A stretch of DNA of 64,000 nt from Ignavibacteria bacterium (GTDB lineage Bacteria; Bacteroidota; Ignavibacteria; Tepidaquicellales; Tepidaquicellaceae): contig JADJYU010000005.1 of assembly GCA_016719565.1 (NCBI GenBank), positions 496,001 through 560,000 on the forward strand. Direction: 5' to 3'. This document shows, piece after piece, positions 38,308-48,357 of the stretch. The notes under the pieces were generated by a model, which was given only the letters and a program-made list of their open reading frames with translations, was not told the origin of the DNA and searched no databases. The translations under genes were made by a program, and so were the position numbers. Each line of letters starts with the position of its first letter. Position 1 is the stretch's first letter.

Positions 38308-41300
38308 TTACTGTAACTGATCTTTTTCAAAAGTAATATTCCTTCCTGAGATCTCATTGAATAAACTAAGTCCCACTATATAATCTCCCGATAAAGGACT
38401 CTTAATAAGTCTGAAGAAGTTCGGCGATCCGGTTACAGGAAACGCCGCTGAAGTAAGTTCTGTACCTGCAGGATAATCCGCAAACGTTACAGTGTTTGAA
38501 AATGTATGCGGTGTAAACGCCATGTCCTGAGCTACTACAAAATATTGAATTGTATCATTTACTGATGGTATTGTATTAAGCTTTGTAAGATCCATTGTGA
38601 AATCAAAAGGAGAACCAGTTCCATTTGAAGCAGTATATTTCCAGCCCGCTGTCGAGTTTGTATTGTCATTATACGCATTGATATCGTTTTTCTTTTTATA
38701 ATAAACTCTCGGACGGAGATTTCCGCTTACTGCAACTCCGTCTGAATCAGATATTATAACTCCTGAAAAATTTATAGCTGACTGAACAGAATCATTTACG
38801 AGCGGTGTAAAGGAAATTGTCATGGGATTTATATCTATCGCTGTGAAATCTCCTGCATCTGCGCCAATGTCAGTCGGAGATAAACCTGAACGCAGTTCAC
38901 CGTCAAAGTCATCAGTCACAGATGGAATCACAACTCCCGCTTTTTCAACCGGAGTCGGGAAATTTCCTATATGAAGATCTGCTGCATCAGTATTTCCTGT
39001 GGGATTTTTAAATATCGGATTTGCAGATATGCTGTTTATGTCAAGTCCTGTTGCTGACTTCCATGCATCAAGAGTTGTTCTGTCAGCATTGTTATAAAGT
39101 CCTGTCACTCCTCCGTTTCCGTTTGCATATAGCAGATTATGATCACTAAGACATCCCGCAGGTAAAGGAGTCGTTCCCTGAATAAAAACTGCATAATGTT
39201 TTCCTGTTCCGCCGCTGTTAGAACGCGCATTAAAGAAAATATTATTGAAATAGTTTCTGGTGACCGAAATGACTGAACTTCTGAAAGCAAAAGTCGCGGC
39301 ATTATTTGTAACAGGATTTCCGCCGATATACACACTGTTTAAATAAATATTGTTTGTTCCGCCGGATTCATAAATTCCGTGAATGCTTAAATTTGTATTG
39401 ATTCCTGAACCTTCTGAATTAATTCCAAGACGAACTATATTGTTTTTATAAGTTGTTGTTCCTGACTGTATATGTATTCCGTTAATTGTTGAACTTGCTG
39501 CTGAAGCTGAAAGCGAATGTATGTTATTTCTTTCAATTAAATTTGATATTCCCGATGTATTAAAGAAAATTCCCGATACTGTCGTTGTCTGTGATGAATT
39601 TGTATTGCTTAAAGCATATACAGAATTTTGTGAAATATTATGAGTGTAATTTCCTGTACTCACCGCTATCCCTGCTACCGGAGTTGTTCCTCCTGCTGAT
39701 GTCATGTTTCTTATAATGTTGCCGTAAATTGCAGAAGCTCTTCCTGTATTGGTTATGCCTTGCAGGATTGTTGATGCTGTAGTTGTAGTTGTCTGAATTG
39801 AATTTGCAATTGCTCCGCCGATTATATTGTTTGAGCAGGTCCAGTTTCCTGTTGAATTGTTTCTTAACGGATAAATGCTTGATGCGCCTGTTGAAGAATT
39901 TGATGCGGTAATTCCGGCTATGACATTATTGCTCGTATTGAAACCTGAAGAACCGTTTATATAAATTCCCGCAACATCTGAATTAGATCCTGAACCTGAT
40001 GTGAAAGCAATGCTGTTTACTGAAGAAAGATTTCCGATCGTATTCCCGGAATCGTTTCCGATATTTACCAATCCTGATACACAGTATATTCCTATAAAAG
40101 GTGAACTTGTTCCTGTCCCGCTTAAAGTGCCGGACATTGAAATTCCTGCAATTGTATTTCCCTGAATGCTTGCAGCAATTACAGTCCCGCTGTTAATATA
40201 TATTGGAATTAATCTTGAATTTACAACTCCTGCAAGTGTATATACTCCGGTTTCGTCAGAAGAAGAATATCCGATTGTGTTTCCTTTTATCTTAAAACCA
40301 TTACCTGAAGTAAAGTCAACCCAGACTGCAGAATGTTGTATTCCTAAAGTTTGTGTGCGTGATGAGGTCTGATAAAACTTATTATTAAGAACACTGATGT
40401 CTGTATTGCCTGAGAGGATGCTTATCCCGGCGCTGTTACTTGTTGCAGAAAAGTAATCATAAATATTACAGTTTCGGATCGTATCACCGTTGTTATACAA
40501 TGACGCCGATAAGCTTCCCAGAAATGAAACAGCTTTCGTCGGAAGGTTTGCGCCTGCCGGACCAATATTGCAATGAGAAATTACATTATTATCATTACCT
40601 GTTGTGCTTCCTACTCCAAATGTAACTGTCCCTCCGGTATTCCCTGAAGAAGTAATAGAAGAGCCAAGTATAGTGCAGTTTGTAATTTTATTGTTGCTTG
40701 CATCACCGATCAGAATAATTGTACTTGTTCCTGAAACAGAGGATGCTGTTGTATTTGAAAATGTCAGTGAATTTCCTCCTAAGTTAAGTCCGTCAATTGT
40801 AACATTGTCAGCTCCGTTCATGATTACTAATCCTGCGCCGCCAGTGACTGCCGCTGAAACGGTTCTGTTTCCTGAAGGAGTAATGCTCAATGAATTCCAT
40901 GTTCCCTGATTTAATAATGCTCCTGAAGTAGGTTCCGATGTATTTGCAAAGATTGAGATATTTATATTTGAACCTGTCTGAGCTCCGCCGTTTATTGATG
41001 TGAATGCTGAAGCTAAGTTTTGATATGAACCATTACCGGTTAGAGCGCCTGTAACTGTCACGGCTAATCCTGAGAAAGTAAATGAATTGATCGTTCCGGT
41101 TATTGGAAATGCAGACGACGTAAGATCAACACTTAGCGGATGCTGTGTAAATGTCCCCGAATTTATTGCTACATGAATAAATCCTGCAAGATCCTGAGCC
41201 ACAACAAAATACTGAATTGTATCTGTGGGAGCAGGAATACCACCATTAAGATTTGAAAACTGCATAGTAAAATTAAACGGCGATGACGAATTAATTGCTT

Positions 41301-41589
41301 CTGAATATTTCCATCCTTCCGATGCATTTGTATTATCATTAAAAGTATTTGCATCGCTCTTTCTTTTAAAATAAACTCTTGGCTTCGTTCCGGCAGCAGT
41401 GTTTACACCATCCGTATCTGTAATTATTACATTCGTGAAAGAAATGCTTACATTACTGTTCCCCGCCGCTAAAGGACTGTATGATATAATCATCGGATTC
41501 GGATCAAGCTGTAAAAAATTTCCGGCATCTGCGCCGATGTCATTGGGAGTCAGTGAAGAGCGAAGCTCTCCGTCAAAGTCTTCTGTCAC
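38308..41589 (-). CDS. Middle fragment of the giant broken surface-protein gene: beta-helix repeats
   Basis: This 1,093-residue frame starts in mid-domain at a GTG (in SVTEDFDGELRS), which is not a real start. It contains a short Ig-like segment (IGADAGNF to QYFVVAQDLAG, about residues 18-130), a parallel beta-helix (about 165-880), a second copy of the DFDGELRSGLSPTDIGADAG plus Ig-like segment, and a closing piece (DYIVGLSLFNEISGRNITFEKD) that in similar proteins leads into another beta-helix. The frame upstream (41590-41690) joins it to 41679-45293 across a one-base loss. It is thus the middle third of one ~3,000-residue protein with an internally duplicated architecture. Confidence 0.7.
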   Translation of the reverse strand: MTEDFDGELRSSLTPNDIGADAGNFLQLDPNPMIISYSPLAAGNSNVSISFTNVIITDTDGVNTAAGTKPRVYFKRKSDANTFNDNTNASEGWKYSEAINSSSPFNFTMQFSNLNGGIPAPTDTIQYFVVAQDLAGFIHVAINSGTFTQHPLSVDLTSSAFPITGTINSFTFSGLAVTVTGALTGNGSYQNLASAFTSINGGAQTGSNINISIFANTSEPTSGALLNQGTWNSLSITPSGNRTVSAAVTGGAGLVIMNGADNVTIDGLNLGGNSLTFSNTTASSVSGTSTIILIGDASNNKITNCTILGSSITSSGNTGGTVTFGVGSTTGNDNNVISHCNIGPAGANLPTKAVSFLGSLSASLYNNGDTIRNCNIYDYFSATSNSAGISILSGNTDISVLNNKFYQTSSRTQTLGIQHSAVWVDFTSGNGFKIKGNTIGYSSSDETGVYTLAGVVNSRLIPIYINSGTVIAASIQGNTIAGISMSGTLSGTGTSSPFIGIYCVSGLVNIGNDSGNTIGNLSSVNSIAFTSGSGSNSDVAGIYINGSSGFNTSNNVIAGITASNSSTGASSIYPLRNNSTGNWTCSNNIIGGAIANSIQTTTTTASTILQGITNTGRASAIYGNIIRNMTSAGGTTPVAGIAVSTGNYTHNISQNSVYALSNTNSSQTTTVSGIFFNTSGISNLIERNNIHSLSASAASSTINGIHIQSGTTTYKNNIVRLGINSEGSGINTNLSIHGIYESGGTNNIYLNSVYIGGNPVTNNAATFAFRSSVISVTRNYFNNIFFNARSNSGGTGKHYAVFIQGTTPLPAGCLSDHNLLYANGNGGVTGLYNNADRTTLDAWKSATGLDINSISANPIFKNPTGNTDAADLHIGNFPTPVEKAGVVIPSVTDDFDGELRSGLSPTDIGADAGDFTAIDINPMTISFTPLVNDSVQSAINFSGVIISDSDGVAVSGNLRPRVYYKKKNDINAYNDNTNSTAGWKYTASNGTGSPFDFTMDLTKLNTIPSVNDTIQYFVVAQDMAFTPHTFSNTVTFADYPAGTELTSAAFPVTGSPNFFRLIKSPLSGDYIVGLSLFNEISGRNITFEKDQLQ

Positions 41590-41678
41590 TGAAACGATTG
41601 AAGTACCGTAACTTTCAACCGGAGTTGGAAATGTATTCAGTATGTGTAGATCGAGATCAGCCAGACTTCCGTTTGGGT

Positions 41679-44600
41679 TTACATATAGGGATCTGCAGAA
41701 ACGCTGTTGAAATCCTGACCTGTTGCGTTTCGCCAGCTGGCTAATGTAGGAGTCTGAGCGTTAAAGTATGCGACAATCCCTCCGCTTCCGTTTGCATAAA
41801 GTATGTTATAGTCTGATGTAAATCCGGGAAGATTAAAAATTCTTATACATGCATGTATTCCGCCTGAACCATTGTTTGAACGGGCATTGTAGATGCTATT
41901 GTTGATGTAGTTTCTTGGACCTGTTTGAGTGGAATATACGCCATATGTAGAACCGCTGCCCCCCGCAAAAGGATTTCCTCCAATGTAAATACTGTTGTGA
42001 TAGAAACTGTTCACTCCTCCCTGGTCTGAAATTCCATATATCCAACAGGGATTGTCTGCGCCGTTACCTGATGCATCTACTCCAAGTCTTATCATGTTAT
42101 TTCTGTATTCAGATGTGCCGCTCATTATTCTCATCCCGTGTATGCTGCCTATGTATGAATTTATTTTTAAAGAATGAATGAGATTTTTTTCAATGACATT
42201 ATTGCCTGAATTATTACTGAAAAAAATTCCCATCACATTCGCCGCCCCGCCGTTTCCGGTCAGACTTGGGTTGGTATTTGTAAGTGTATGGATTACATTT
42301 TTTGAAATGGTCTGATCACCTGATCCGTCTGATCTTATTCCTGCCAGAGGAGCCGCAAATGAACCAAAAACTGTTCCTCCAATTGTATTCAAATTCCTTA
42401 TTAAATTTTCTGAAATATCTGCAGCTCCGCCGGAATTGACAATTCCGTTTAATTCCGTACTCTGATTGGTTCCGGTATTAACAATTGATAACTCAACCGG
42501 TCCGCCAATGGTATTGTTACGGCATTCCCAGTAAGTACTTAACTCAGATTGTATTCCGTAAAGTCTTGAAGGTGCGCCATTTGTCATGTTAAGCTTAATG
42601 CCGGATAATCTATTATTTCTTGTAATGCATGTTCCGTTTCCTGACAGATAAATTCCTTTCATAGTGCAGGTGCCTGAAGCAAACCCATTTACTAAAATAC
42701 TTTCCGTTAAAGCCGAATCACCAATTATATTTCCTGATTCTGTTCCGACATTTACAGATCCCCCCAAGACATTAATTCCTTTGAAAAAGTCACCACTCAA
42801 AGAATTTGATATTAAAATTGATTTGATAACATTGCCTTGAATATTTGATGCTGCCGTAGTTCCCGCATTAAGTTCGATGGGTATGAAAAATTTTGAAAAA
42901 TTTTCAAATGTAACAGTATACGTTCCGGTACCATTAGCAGCTGAGTGTCCTATTATGTTTCCTGAAATTGTAAAGTTATTTCCGGTAGTATTATCAATTT
43001 TGATTGCGTGATGAATTATAGTAAAGTTTGTTGTCAGGGTTCTGGACTGAGTCTGATAGAATCTGTTATCTTTAATAACGATGTCAGTTGAACCCTGCCT
43101 GATAGAAATACCTGCATGAGCATAAAGTGAATCCTGAAAATCATAAATATTACAGTTTCTTATAGTGTCACCGCTGTTGTTAAGATTGGTTGAGCTTGTT
43201 GTGCCGCCAAAATGAATTGCTCTCGAAGGAAGAGTAGAACCTGCAGGTCCGATGTCACAATAAGATACTACATTGAAGTCATTGCCCGTTAAACTGGAAT
43301 TTGAAGAAAAAATAATGTTTCCTATTTCAGTTGACAATGCTCCTTTTGCTGAACCGAGTATCGTGCATCTTGTTATCACATTATATGTTGCATCGGATCT
43401 TAATCTGATCGTGGAAGTCCCTGGAAAATTTTCAAATGACGGAACGGATCTGGGGTTTGAAATGGTAAGTGTATTCCCGCCTGTATTCAAACCGTCAATA
43501 GTTACATTGTCAGCGCCGTTCAGATCGATCAGAGGTAATCCATTGTTTATATTACCTGTTACATTTCTTGCTTCACCGCCGTCAGGTTTTATCAGAATTG
43601 AATTCCAAGCGCCGTTATTTAAAACAGCGCCTGTTGGCGGTTCGGTTGTATTTCCAGTTATTGAGATTGTAATGTTTGCGCCGGTTTGCGGCATGCTGTT
43701 AATCACCGCAAAAGCATCGGCTAAATTTTGATATGTTCCGTTTGGTGACATTGCACCGCTGACTACAACATTTCCTGAATCTGCTGCACCATGAAAGACA
43801 AAAGCTTTAGGTGAATATGGAGTTAAAAGCACATCGTCAAATCCGTCATTATTGACATCGCCTGCAGTTCCGACAACAATTCCGTATGCGGCTGACGATG
43901 CATCTCCTTCTGAGATCCAAACACTGTTTGCTGAAAGTCCTGCAGAGGAACCTTTATAAACAAATGCTTTTCCATAAGGCGAATTATTTGGAGCGCCGAC
44001 TATTAAATCAGAAAATCCGTCTCCGTTATAATCACCGGCTGTAGCCGCCCATTGTCCGAAATTTGAATTTGCATCGCCGATGGCAGTCCAGTTGGCTGAA
44101 GCAGATACTCCTGAAGAGTTTCCGAAGTGAACATAAGCTTTTCCTGTCCCGCCTGCGTTATCATCAGGCGCTCCGACTACTATGTCATCGTATCCGTCGC
44201 TGTTCACATCTCCTGCGTTATGCACACTGTAACCAAATCTCTGATTTGAAAACTCACCGGTTCCTGTCCATACCGGAGTAATTGATAATCCCGAAGCCGA
44301 ACCCAGATAAACAAACACCTGACCTGCCGCGCCGGAATTAACCGGAGCTCCGACTATTATATCTGAATATCCGTCATTGTTAACATCGCCTGCATTGCGG
44401 ACTCTGTGCCCGAATTGTCCGAAGCTCTGAGTACCTTCTTTCTGCCAGTCCGGCATTGCTGACAATCCCGAATCGCTGCCGTAGAAAATTAATACTGCAC
44501 CTTTATTTGAAGCTGAATCCAAACCTCCGTATGCTGAGCTGACGATTACGTCATCATATCCGTCACCGTTTGCATCTCCTGCTGTTGAAACCGACCTTCC

Positions 44601-45293
44601 GAAATCAGTTGTCGTTCCGGTATAAGTCCATGAAGGTGCTGCAGACGGACCTGTTGATGAACCGCAATATACCAGAGCTCTCCCTTTGCTGTTGCTTCCA
44701 ACTTTGTAACCGGGTTCGCCTATTATTATGTCATCATATCCGTCACCGTTAACATCACCTGCATTTGCAAGACTATGCGCGTAAGCTGAACCTTCATTTG
44801 CGCCGATGTCCGACCATACCGGAGACGCCGCAAGTCCTGATGAAGATCCGAGAAATACGTAAGCCTTTCCGTCATTTGTAAAGTTAGTTGTGTTCTCTTT
44901 CTTTCCTATAATCACATCATCGTATCCGTCACCATTCACATCGCCGGCTGTTGAAGATGCCGACCCGAAGCTGTAACCGAAATTAACCTCCCAATCCGGC
45001 GCATCAGAGATTGTCATTAATGCTTCATTCGAATTCTGTTTATTTCCGGATTCAAGAGTAAAGCTCGATATTAAAATGATTGTTAGACTGAGCATCATCA
45101 GCGATGTCAGTTTTTTAACTGCTGAAGTAAATTTCATTTTATGATTATCCCCGAAGCCCGGCAGCCATGATTTATTTAACGAAGCTGGTTTATTTAAACC
45201 ATTGACAGCAGGGCTTACGGGGAGTAAGTTAGAACCTGTAAATTTAAACAGTGATTTGTTTTTTTTCGATAAGAAATTGTTAATTTGAAACAT
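41679..45293 (-). CDS. N-terminal fragment of the giant broken surface-protein gene: FG-GAP propeller plus beta-helix
   Basis: The 1,204-residue frame has a hydrophobic export segment at about residues 60-80 (LMMLSLTIILISS); the ATG at 45137 would give a conventional signal peptide, the ATG at 45293 a 52-residue extension. Seven FG-GAP blades with calcium-type loops (GDVNGDGYDDVIIG and variants) span about 95-510, enough for one integrin-like propeller. A beta-helix follows to the end. The frame stops in DPYM at about 41679; the next frame continues VNPNGSLADLDLH and FPTPVESYG into 38308-41589. The gene diverges from 45481. Confidence 0.8.
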   Translation of the reverse strand: MFQINNFLSKKNKSLFKFTGSNLLPVSPAVNGLNKPASLNKSWLPGFGDNHKMKFTSAVKKLTSLMMLSLTIILISSFTLESGNKQNSNEALMTISDAPDWEVNFGYSFGSASSTAGDVNGDGYDDVIIGKKENTTNFTNDGKAYVFLGSSSGLAASPVWSDIGANEGSAYAHSLANAGDVNGDGYDDIIIGEPGYKVGSNSKGRALVYCGSSTGPSAAPSWTYTGTTTDFGRSVSTAGDANGDGYDDVIVSSAYGGLDSASNKGAVLIFYGSDSGLSAMPDWQKEGTQSFGQFGHRVRNAGDVNNDGYSDIIVGAPVNSGAAGQVFVYLGSASGLSITPVWTGTGEFSNQRFGYSVHNAGDVNSDGYDDIVVGAPDDNAGGTGKAYVHFGNSSGVSASANWTAIGDANSNFGQWAATAGDYNGDGFSDLIVGAPNNSPYGKAFVYKGSSAGLSANSVWISEGDASSAAYGIVVGTAGDVNNDGFDDVLLTPYSPKAFVFHGAADSGNVVVSGAMSPNGTYQNLADAFAVINSMPQTGANITISITGNTTEPPTGAVLNNGAWNSILIKPDGGEARNVTGNINNGLPLIDLNGADNVTIDGLNTGGNTLTISNPRSVPSFENFPGTSTIRLRSDATYNVITRCTILGSAKGALSTEIGNIIFSSNSSLTGNDFNVVSYCDIGPAGSTLPSRAIHFGGTTSSTNLNNSGDTIRNCNIYDFQDSLYAHAGISIRQGSTDIVIKDNRFYQTQSRTLTTNFTIIHHAIKIDNTTGNNFTISGNIIGHSAANGTGTYTVTFENFSKFFIPIELNAGTTAASNIQGNVIKSILISNSLSGDFFKGINVLGGSVNVGTESGNIIGDSALTESILVNGFASGTCTMKGIYLSGNGTCITRNNRLSGIKLNMTNGAPSRLYGIQSELSTYWECRNNTIGGPVELSIVNTGTNQSTELNGIVNSGGAADISENLIRNLNTIGGTVFGSFAAPLAGIRSDGSGDQTISKNVIHTLTNTNPSLTGNGGAANVMGIFFSNNSGNNVIEKNLIHSLKINSYIGSIHGMRIMSGTSEYRNNMIRLGVDASGNGADNPCWIYGISDQGGVNSFYHNSIYIGGNPFAGGSGSTYGVYSTQTGPRNYINNSIYNARSNNGSGGIHACIRIFNLPGFTSDYNILYANGSGGIVAYFNAQTPTLASWRNATGQDFNSVSADPYM

Positions 45294-45480
45294 GATTACC
45301 CCCGTAATTTGATTTTAAAATTTAAGCAAATTATGGATTCGGCTGATATGTTACAAAGAGATTTTAGATTGAAAATAACAGAGTCATTTGTGTGAATACT
45401 GTTTAATGTTGCATTTTTTAACAATAATAGCAATTTTCAACCTGTTAAAGTAACATACTGTATTTAAAACTAACTGATAA

Positions 45481-46959
45481 TTGACCGATACTAAATTAAT
45501 TAATCTGCTGAAAAAATTTTCTCCCGATGAAATGAGAGAGCTTGAAAAATATATCGCCTCTCCGTATTTCAGCAGATCAAGAGATCTCAATCCTTTCTTC
45601 AAAACACTTAAGCAGTTTTATCCGGATTTTTCAAATGAAAAATTATCGGTTGAATATGTATTCACTTCATTGTATCCGGGGAAAAGTTTTGAACAGGTGA
45701 AGTCAAATAATCTGATCAAAACATTGTCATCCGAAATGTTTCAGATGTGCAAGGAATTTCTTATTCAGTATGAATTTGCTAAAGATAAAAAGCGGAGAGA
45801 ATATTATCTCCTTAATCAGCTGCGTAAGAAAAAGCACAGCCGGGAATTTGAAAAAGACCTGAAGAAAATTACTGATGAAGACGATTTCAAAAATAAGGGA
45901 AGCGTTGAATACTTTATTGAAAATTATTTTTTTAACACTGTCTGCAGGGAATACTATTTAGACAATGATGATTTTAAAAATACTTATGAATCCGTTTTGT
46001 CTTCCGGAGAATTCATTGCAGTCATGGCGCTTATAAAATGTCTGCGGAATTCAGATGAAAGAACTTTAGCCGATGTTTACAATCTTGACACGAGGTATAA
46101 TCTGATCGATAACTTATTTAATCATCTTGACATCACATCGCTTTTGAATGAGATGAAAAAAAATAATGACAGGTTTTATCCGTATGTATATACATATTAT
46201 CTCATTCACAAGCTAAATACCGAAAAGAAGAAAGAGATATATTATGAGCTGAAAAATTATTTGAATGAACATATAGATTATTTCGGAAAGGATGAATTAT
46301 ATATTTTAAAAAGTATTCTCCTTACATTTTGTTCTATAGTAATCGCCGGAACGGACAGAGCGCAATTTCAGAGAGAGCAGTTTGAAATATATGACGGTAA
46401 TCTGAAACTCGGCATTTATAAAAGAAGCAGTGAAGAAGATTTTCATGTAGTGCTATTCAGAAATATGGCTCTAACCTCTGCAGTGACGGGAGAGTTTGAC
46501 TGGCTGGAAAAATTCATAGTTAAGTATTCTCCGGAGCTTCCGGCAGAGCACAGGGAGAACATGATAAATTTTTCCAATGCAATGCTCTTTTATTTTAAAA
46601 ATGAATTTGAAAAATCGCTTGAGTATTTTTCGAAAATAAAATTAAACCTTTTCTTTTTTAAAATAGATGTAAGGATCTTTCAGCTGAGAATATATTATGA
46701 ATTAAATTACTTTGAACAGGCATATTCACTCATCGATTCCACCGCGCATATTTTAACTGACACACAGGAAGCTTCAGAATTAATGTCAGTCAGCACTAAG
46801 AATTTTTTAAAATATTACAGACAGATCTTTAAACTTAAGCAAACGAAAAAAACCGACAAAGCTGAACTGAACTTAATCCTGAAAAACATTTCCGAAGAAA
46901 AAATACTTGCTTCGCGTGACTGGTTGGTTTCTAAAATAAATGATTTAAATACCGGATAA
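45481..46959 (+). CDS. Helical partner-family protein, function unknown
   Basis: A 492-residue helical protein with a TTG start, fixed by alignment of MTDTKLINLLKKFSPDEM with the paralogues. It carries ASPYFSRSRD near residue 28, SLYPGKSFEQVKSNNLIKTL near 60-80, TPR-like helices at about 375-440 (LFYFKNEFEKSLEYFSKI, IYYELNYFEQAYSLIDS) and the terminal SRDWLVSKINDLN. It is the nearest relative of the 9675 pseudogene. Its divergent partner is the broken 36236-45293 gene, yet this copy is intact. Its 3' end runs into the 158-bp repeat array. Confidence 0.85.
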   Translation: MTDTKLINLLKKFSPDEMRELEKYIASPYFSRSRDLNPFFKTLKQFYPDFSNEKLSVEYVFTSLYPGKSFEQVKSNNLIKTLSSEMFQMCKEFLIQYEFAKDKKRREYYLLNQLRKKKHSREFEKDLKKITDEDDFKNKGSVEYFIENYFFNTVCREYYLDNDDFKNTYESVLSSGEFIAVMALIKCLRNSDERTLADVYNLDTRYNLIDNLFNHLDITSLLNEMKKNNDRFYPYVYTYYLIHKLNTEKKKEIYYELKNYLNEHIDYFGKDELYILKSILLTFCSIVIAGTDRAQFQREQFEIYDGNLKLGIYKRSSEEDFHVVLFRNMALTSAVTGEFDWLEKFIVKYSPELPAEHRENMINFSNAMLFYFKNEFEKSLEYFSKIKLNLFFFKIDVRIFQLRIYYELNYFEQAYSLIDSTAHILTDTQEASELMSVSTKNFLKYYRQIFKLKQTKKTDKAELNLILKNISEEKILASRDWLVSKINDLNTG

Positions 46960-46963
46960 TCTT

Positions 46964-48252
46964 AAACCGCAAGCTAAAGATTGCGACTACGATTCTATAA
47001 ATTCAATTTACAAATTGCCTAAGTAGCCGCAGACTTCAGCCTGCGGTAAATATATTCTATTTTTTACTTAAGATAACCGCATGGTTACAAATTAAAATTC
47101 TTTTGTGAAATTGCTTTATAAATTACCGCAAGCTAAATCATGCGGCTACGATTCTATAAATTCAATTTACAAATTGCCTAAGTAGCCGCAGGCTTCAGCC
47201 TGCGGTAAATATATTTTATTTTTTACATAAGATAACCGCATGGTTACAATTTAAAATTCTTTTGTGAAATTGCTTTATAAATTACCGCAAGCTAAATATT
47301 GCGGCTACGGTACTAAAATTCAATTTACAAATTGCTTAAGTAGCCGCAGGCTTCAGCCTGCGGAAAATATTTTTTATTTTTACATAAGATAACCGCATGG
47401 TTACAATTTAAAATTCTTTTGTGAAATTGCTTTATAAATTACCGCAAGCTAAAGATTGCGTCTACGATTCTATAAATTCAATTTACAAATTGCCTAAGTA
47501 GCCGCAGGCTTCAGCCTGCGGTAAATATATTTTATTTTTTACATAAGATAACCGCATGGTTACAATTTAAAATTCTTTTGTGAAATTGCTTTATAAATTA
47601 CCGCAAGCTAAATATTGCGGATACGATTCTATAAATTCAATTTACAAATTGCCTAAGTAGCCACAGGCTTCAGCCTGCGGAAAATATAATATTTTTATTA
47701 CATAAGATAACCGCATGTTTACAATTTAAAATTCTTTGTGAAATTGCTTTATAAATTACCGCAAGCTAAAGCTTGCGGCTACGATTCTATAAATTCAATT
47801 TACAAATTGCCTAAGTAGCCGCAGGCTTCAGCCTGCGGAAAATATAATATTTTTATTACATAAGATAACCGCATGTTTACAATTTAAAATTCTTTGTGAA
47901 ATTGCTTTATAAATTACCGCAAGCTAAAAGCTGCGGCTACGATTCTATAAATTCAATTTACAAATTGCCTGAGTAGCCGCAGGCTTCAGCCTGCGGTAAA
48001 TATATTTTATTTTTTACATAAGATAACCGCATGTTTACAATTTAAAATTCTTTGTGAAATTGCTTTATAAATTACCGCAAGCTAAAGCTTGCGGCTACGA
48101 TTCTATAAATTCAATTTACAAATTGCCTGAGTAGCCGCAGGCTTCAGCCTGCGGTAAATATATTTTATTTTTTACATAAGATAACCGCATGTTTACAATT
48201 TAAAATTTGACTTTATTAATATGCCGCAAGCTAAAGCTTGCGGCTACGATAC
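46964..48252. repeat. Tandem array of ~158-bp units, each with two or three palindromes
   Basis: Eight units plus a final half unit fill nearly the whole 1.4-kb gap between convergent genes. Each unit has palindrome A (CCGCAAGCTAAAGCTTGCGG and variants, starting near 46966, 47126, 47285, 47442, 47601, 47759, 47917, 48075, 48224), an AT-rich connector, palindrome B (CCGCAGGCTTCAGCCTGCGG, near 47026, 47185, 47344, 47502, 47661, 47819, 47978, 48135), and TAACCGCATGGTTA, a smaller palindrome lost in later units. Spacing is 157-160 bp. No open frame or spacer diversity. The remaining 48253-48357 is ATTTGAAATTTGTA heptads. Confidence 0.95.
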
Positions 48253-48357
48253 TTAATTTCAAATTAAAAATTTTAAATACTTAATTTTTATCTCCGGTAT
48301 ATATTTTAAATTCACGGCTCCTTATTTGACATTTGAAATTTGTAATTTGCAATTGAA

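Noticed and set aside
46964..48252. CRISPR array
   Set aside because: Units of ~158 bp are repeated along their whole length; there are no unique spacers and no cas genes.
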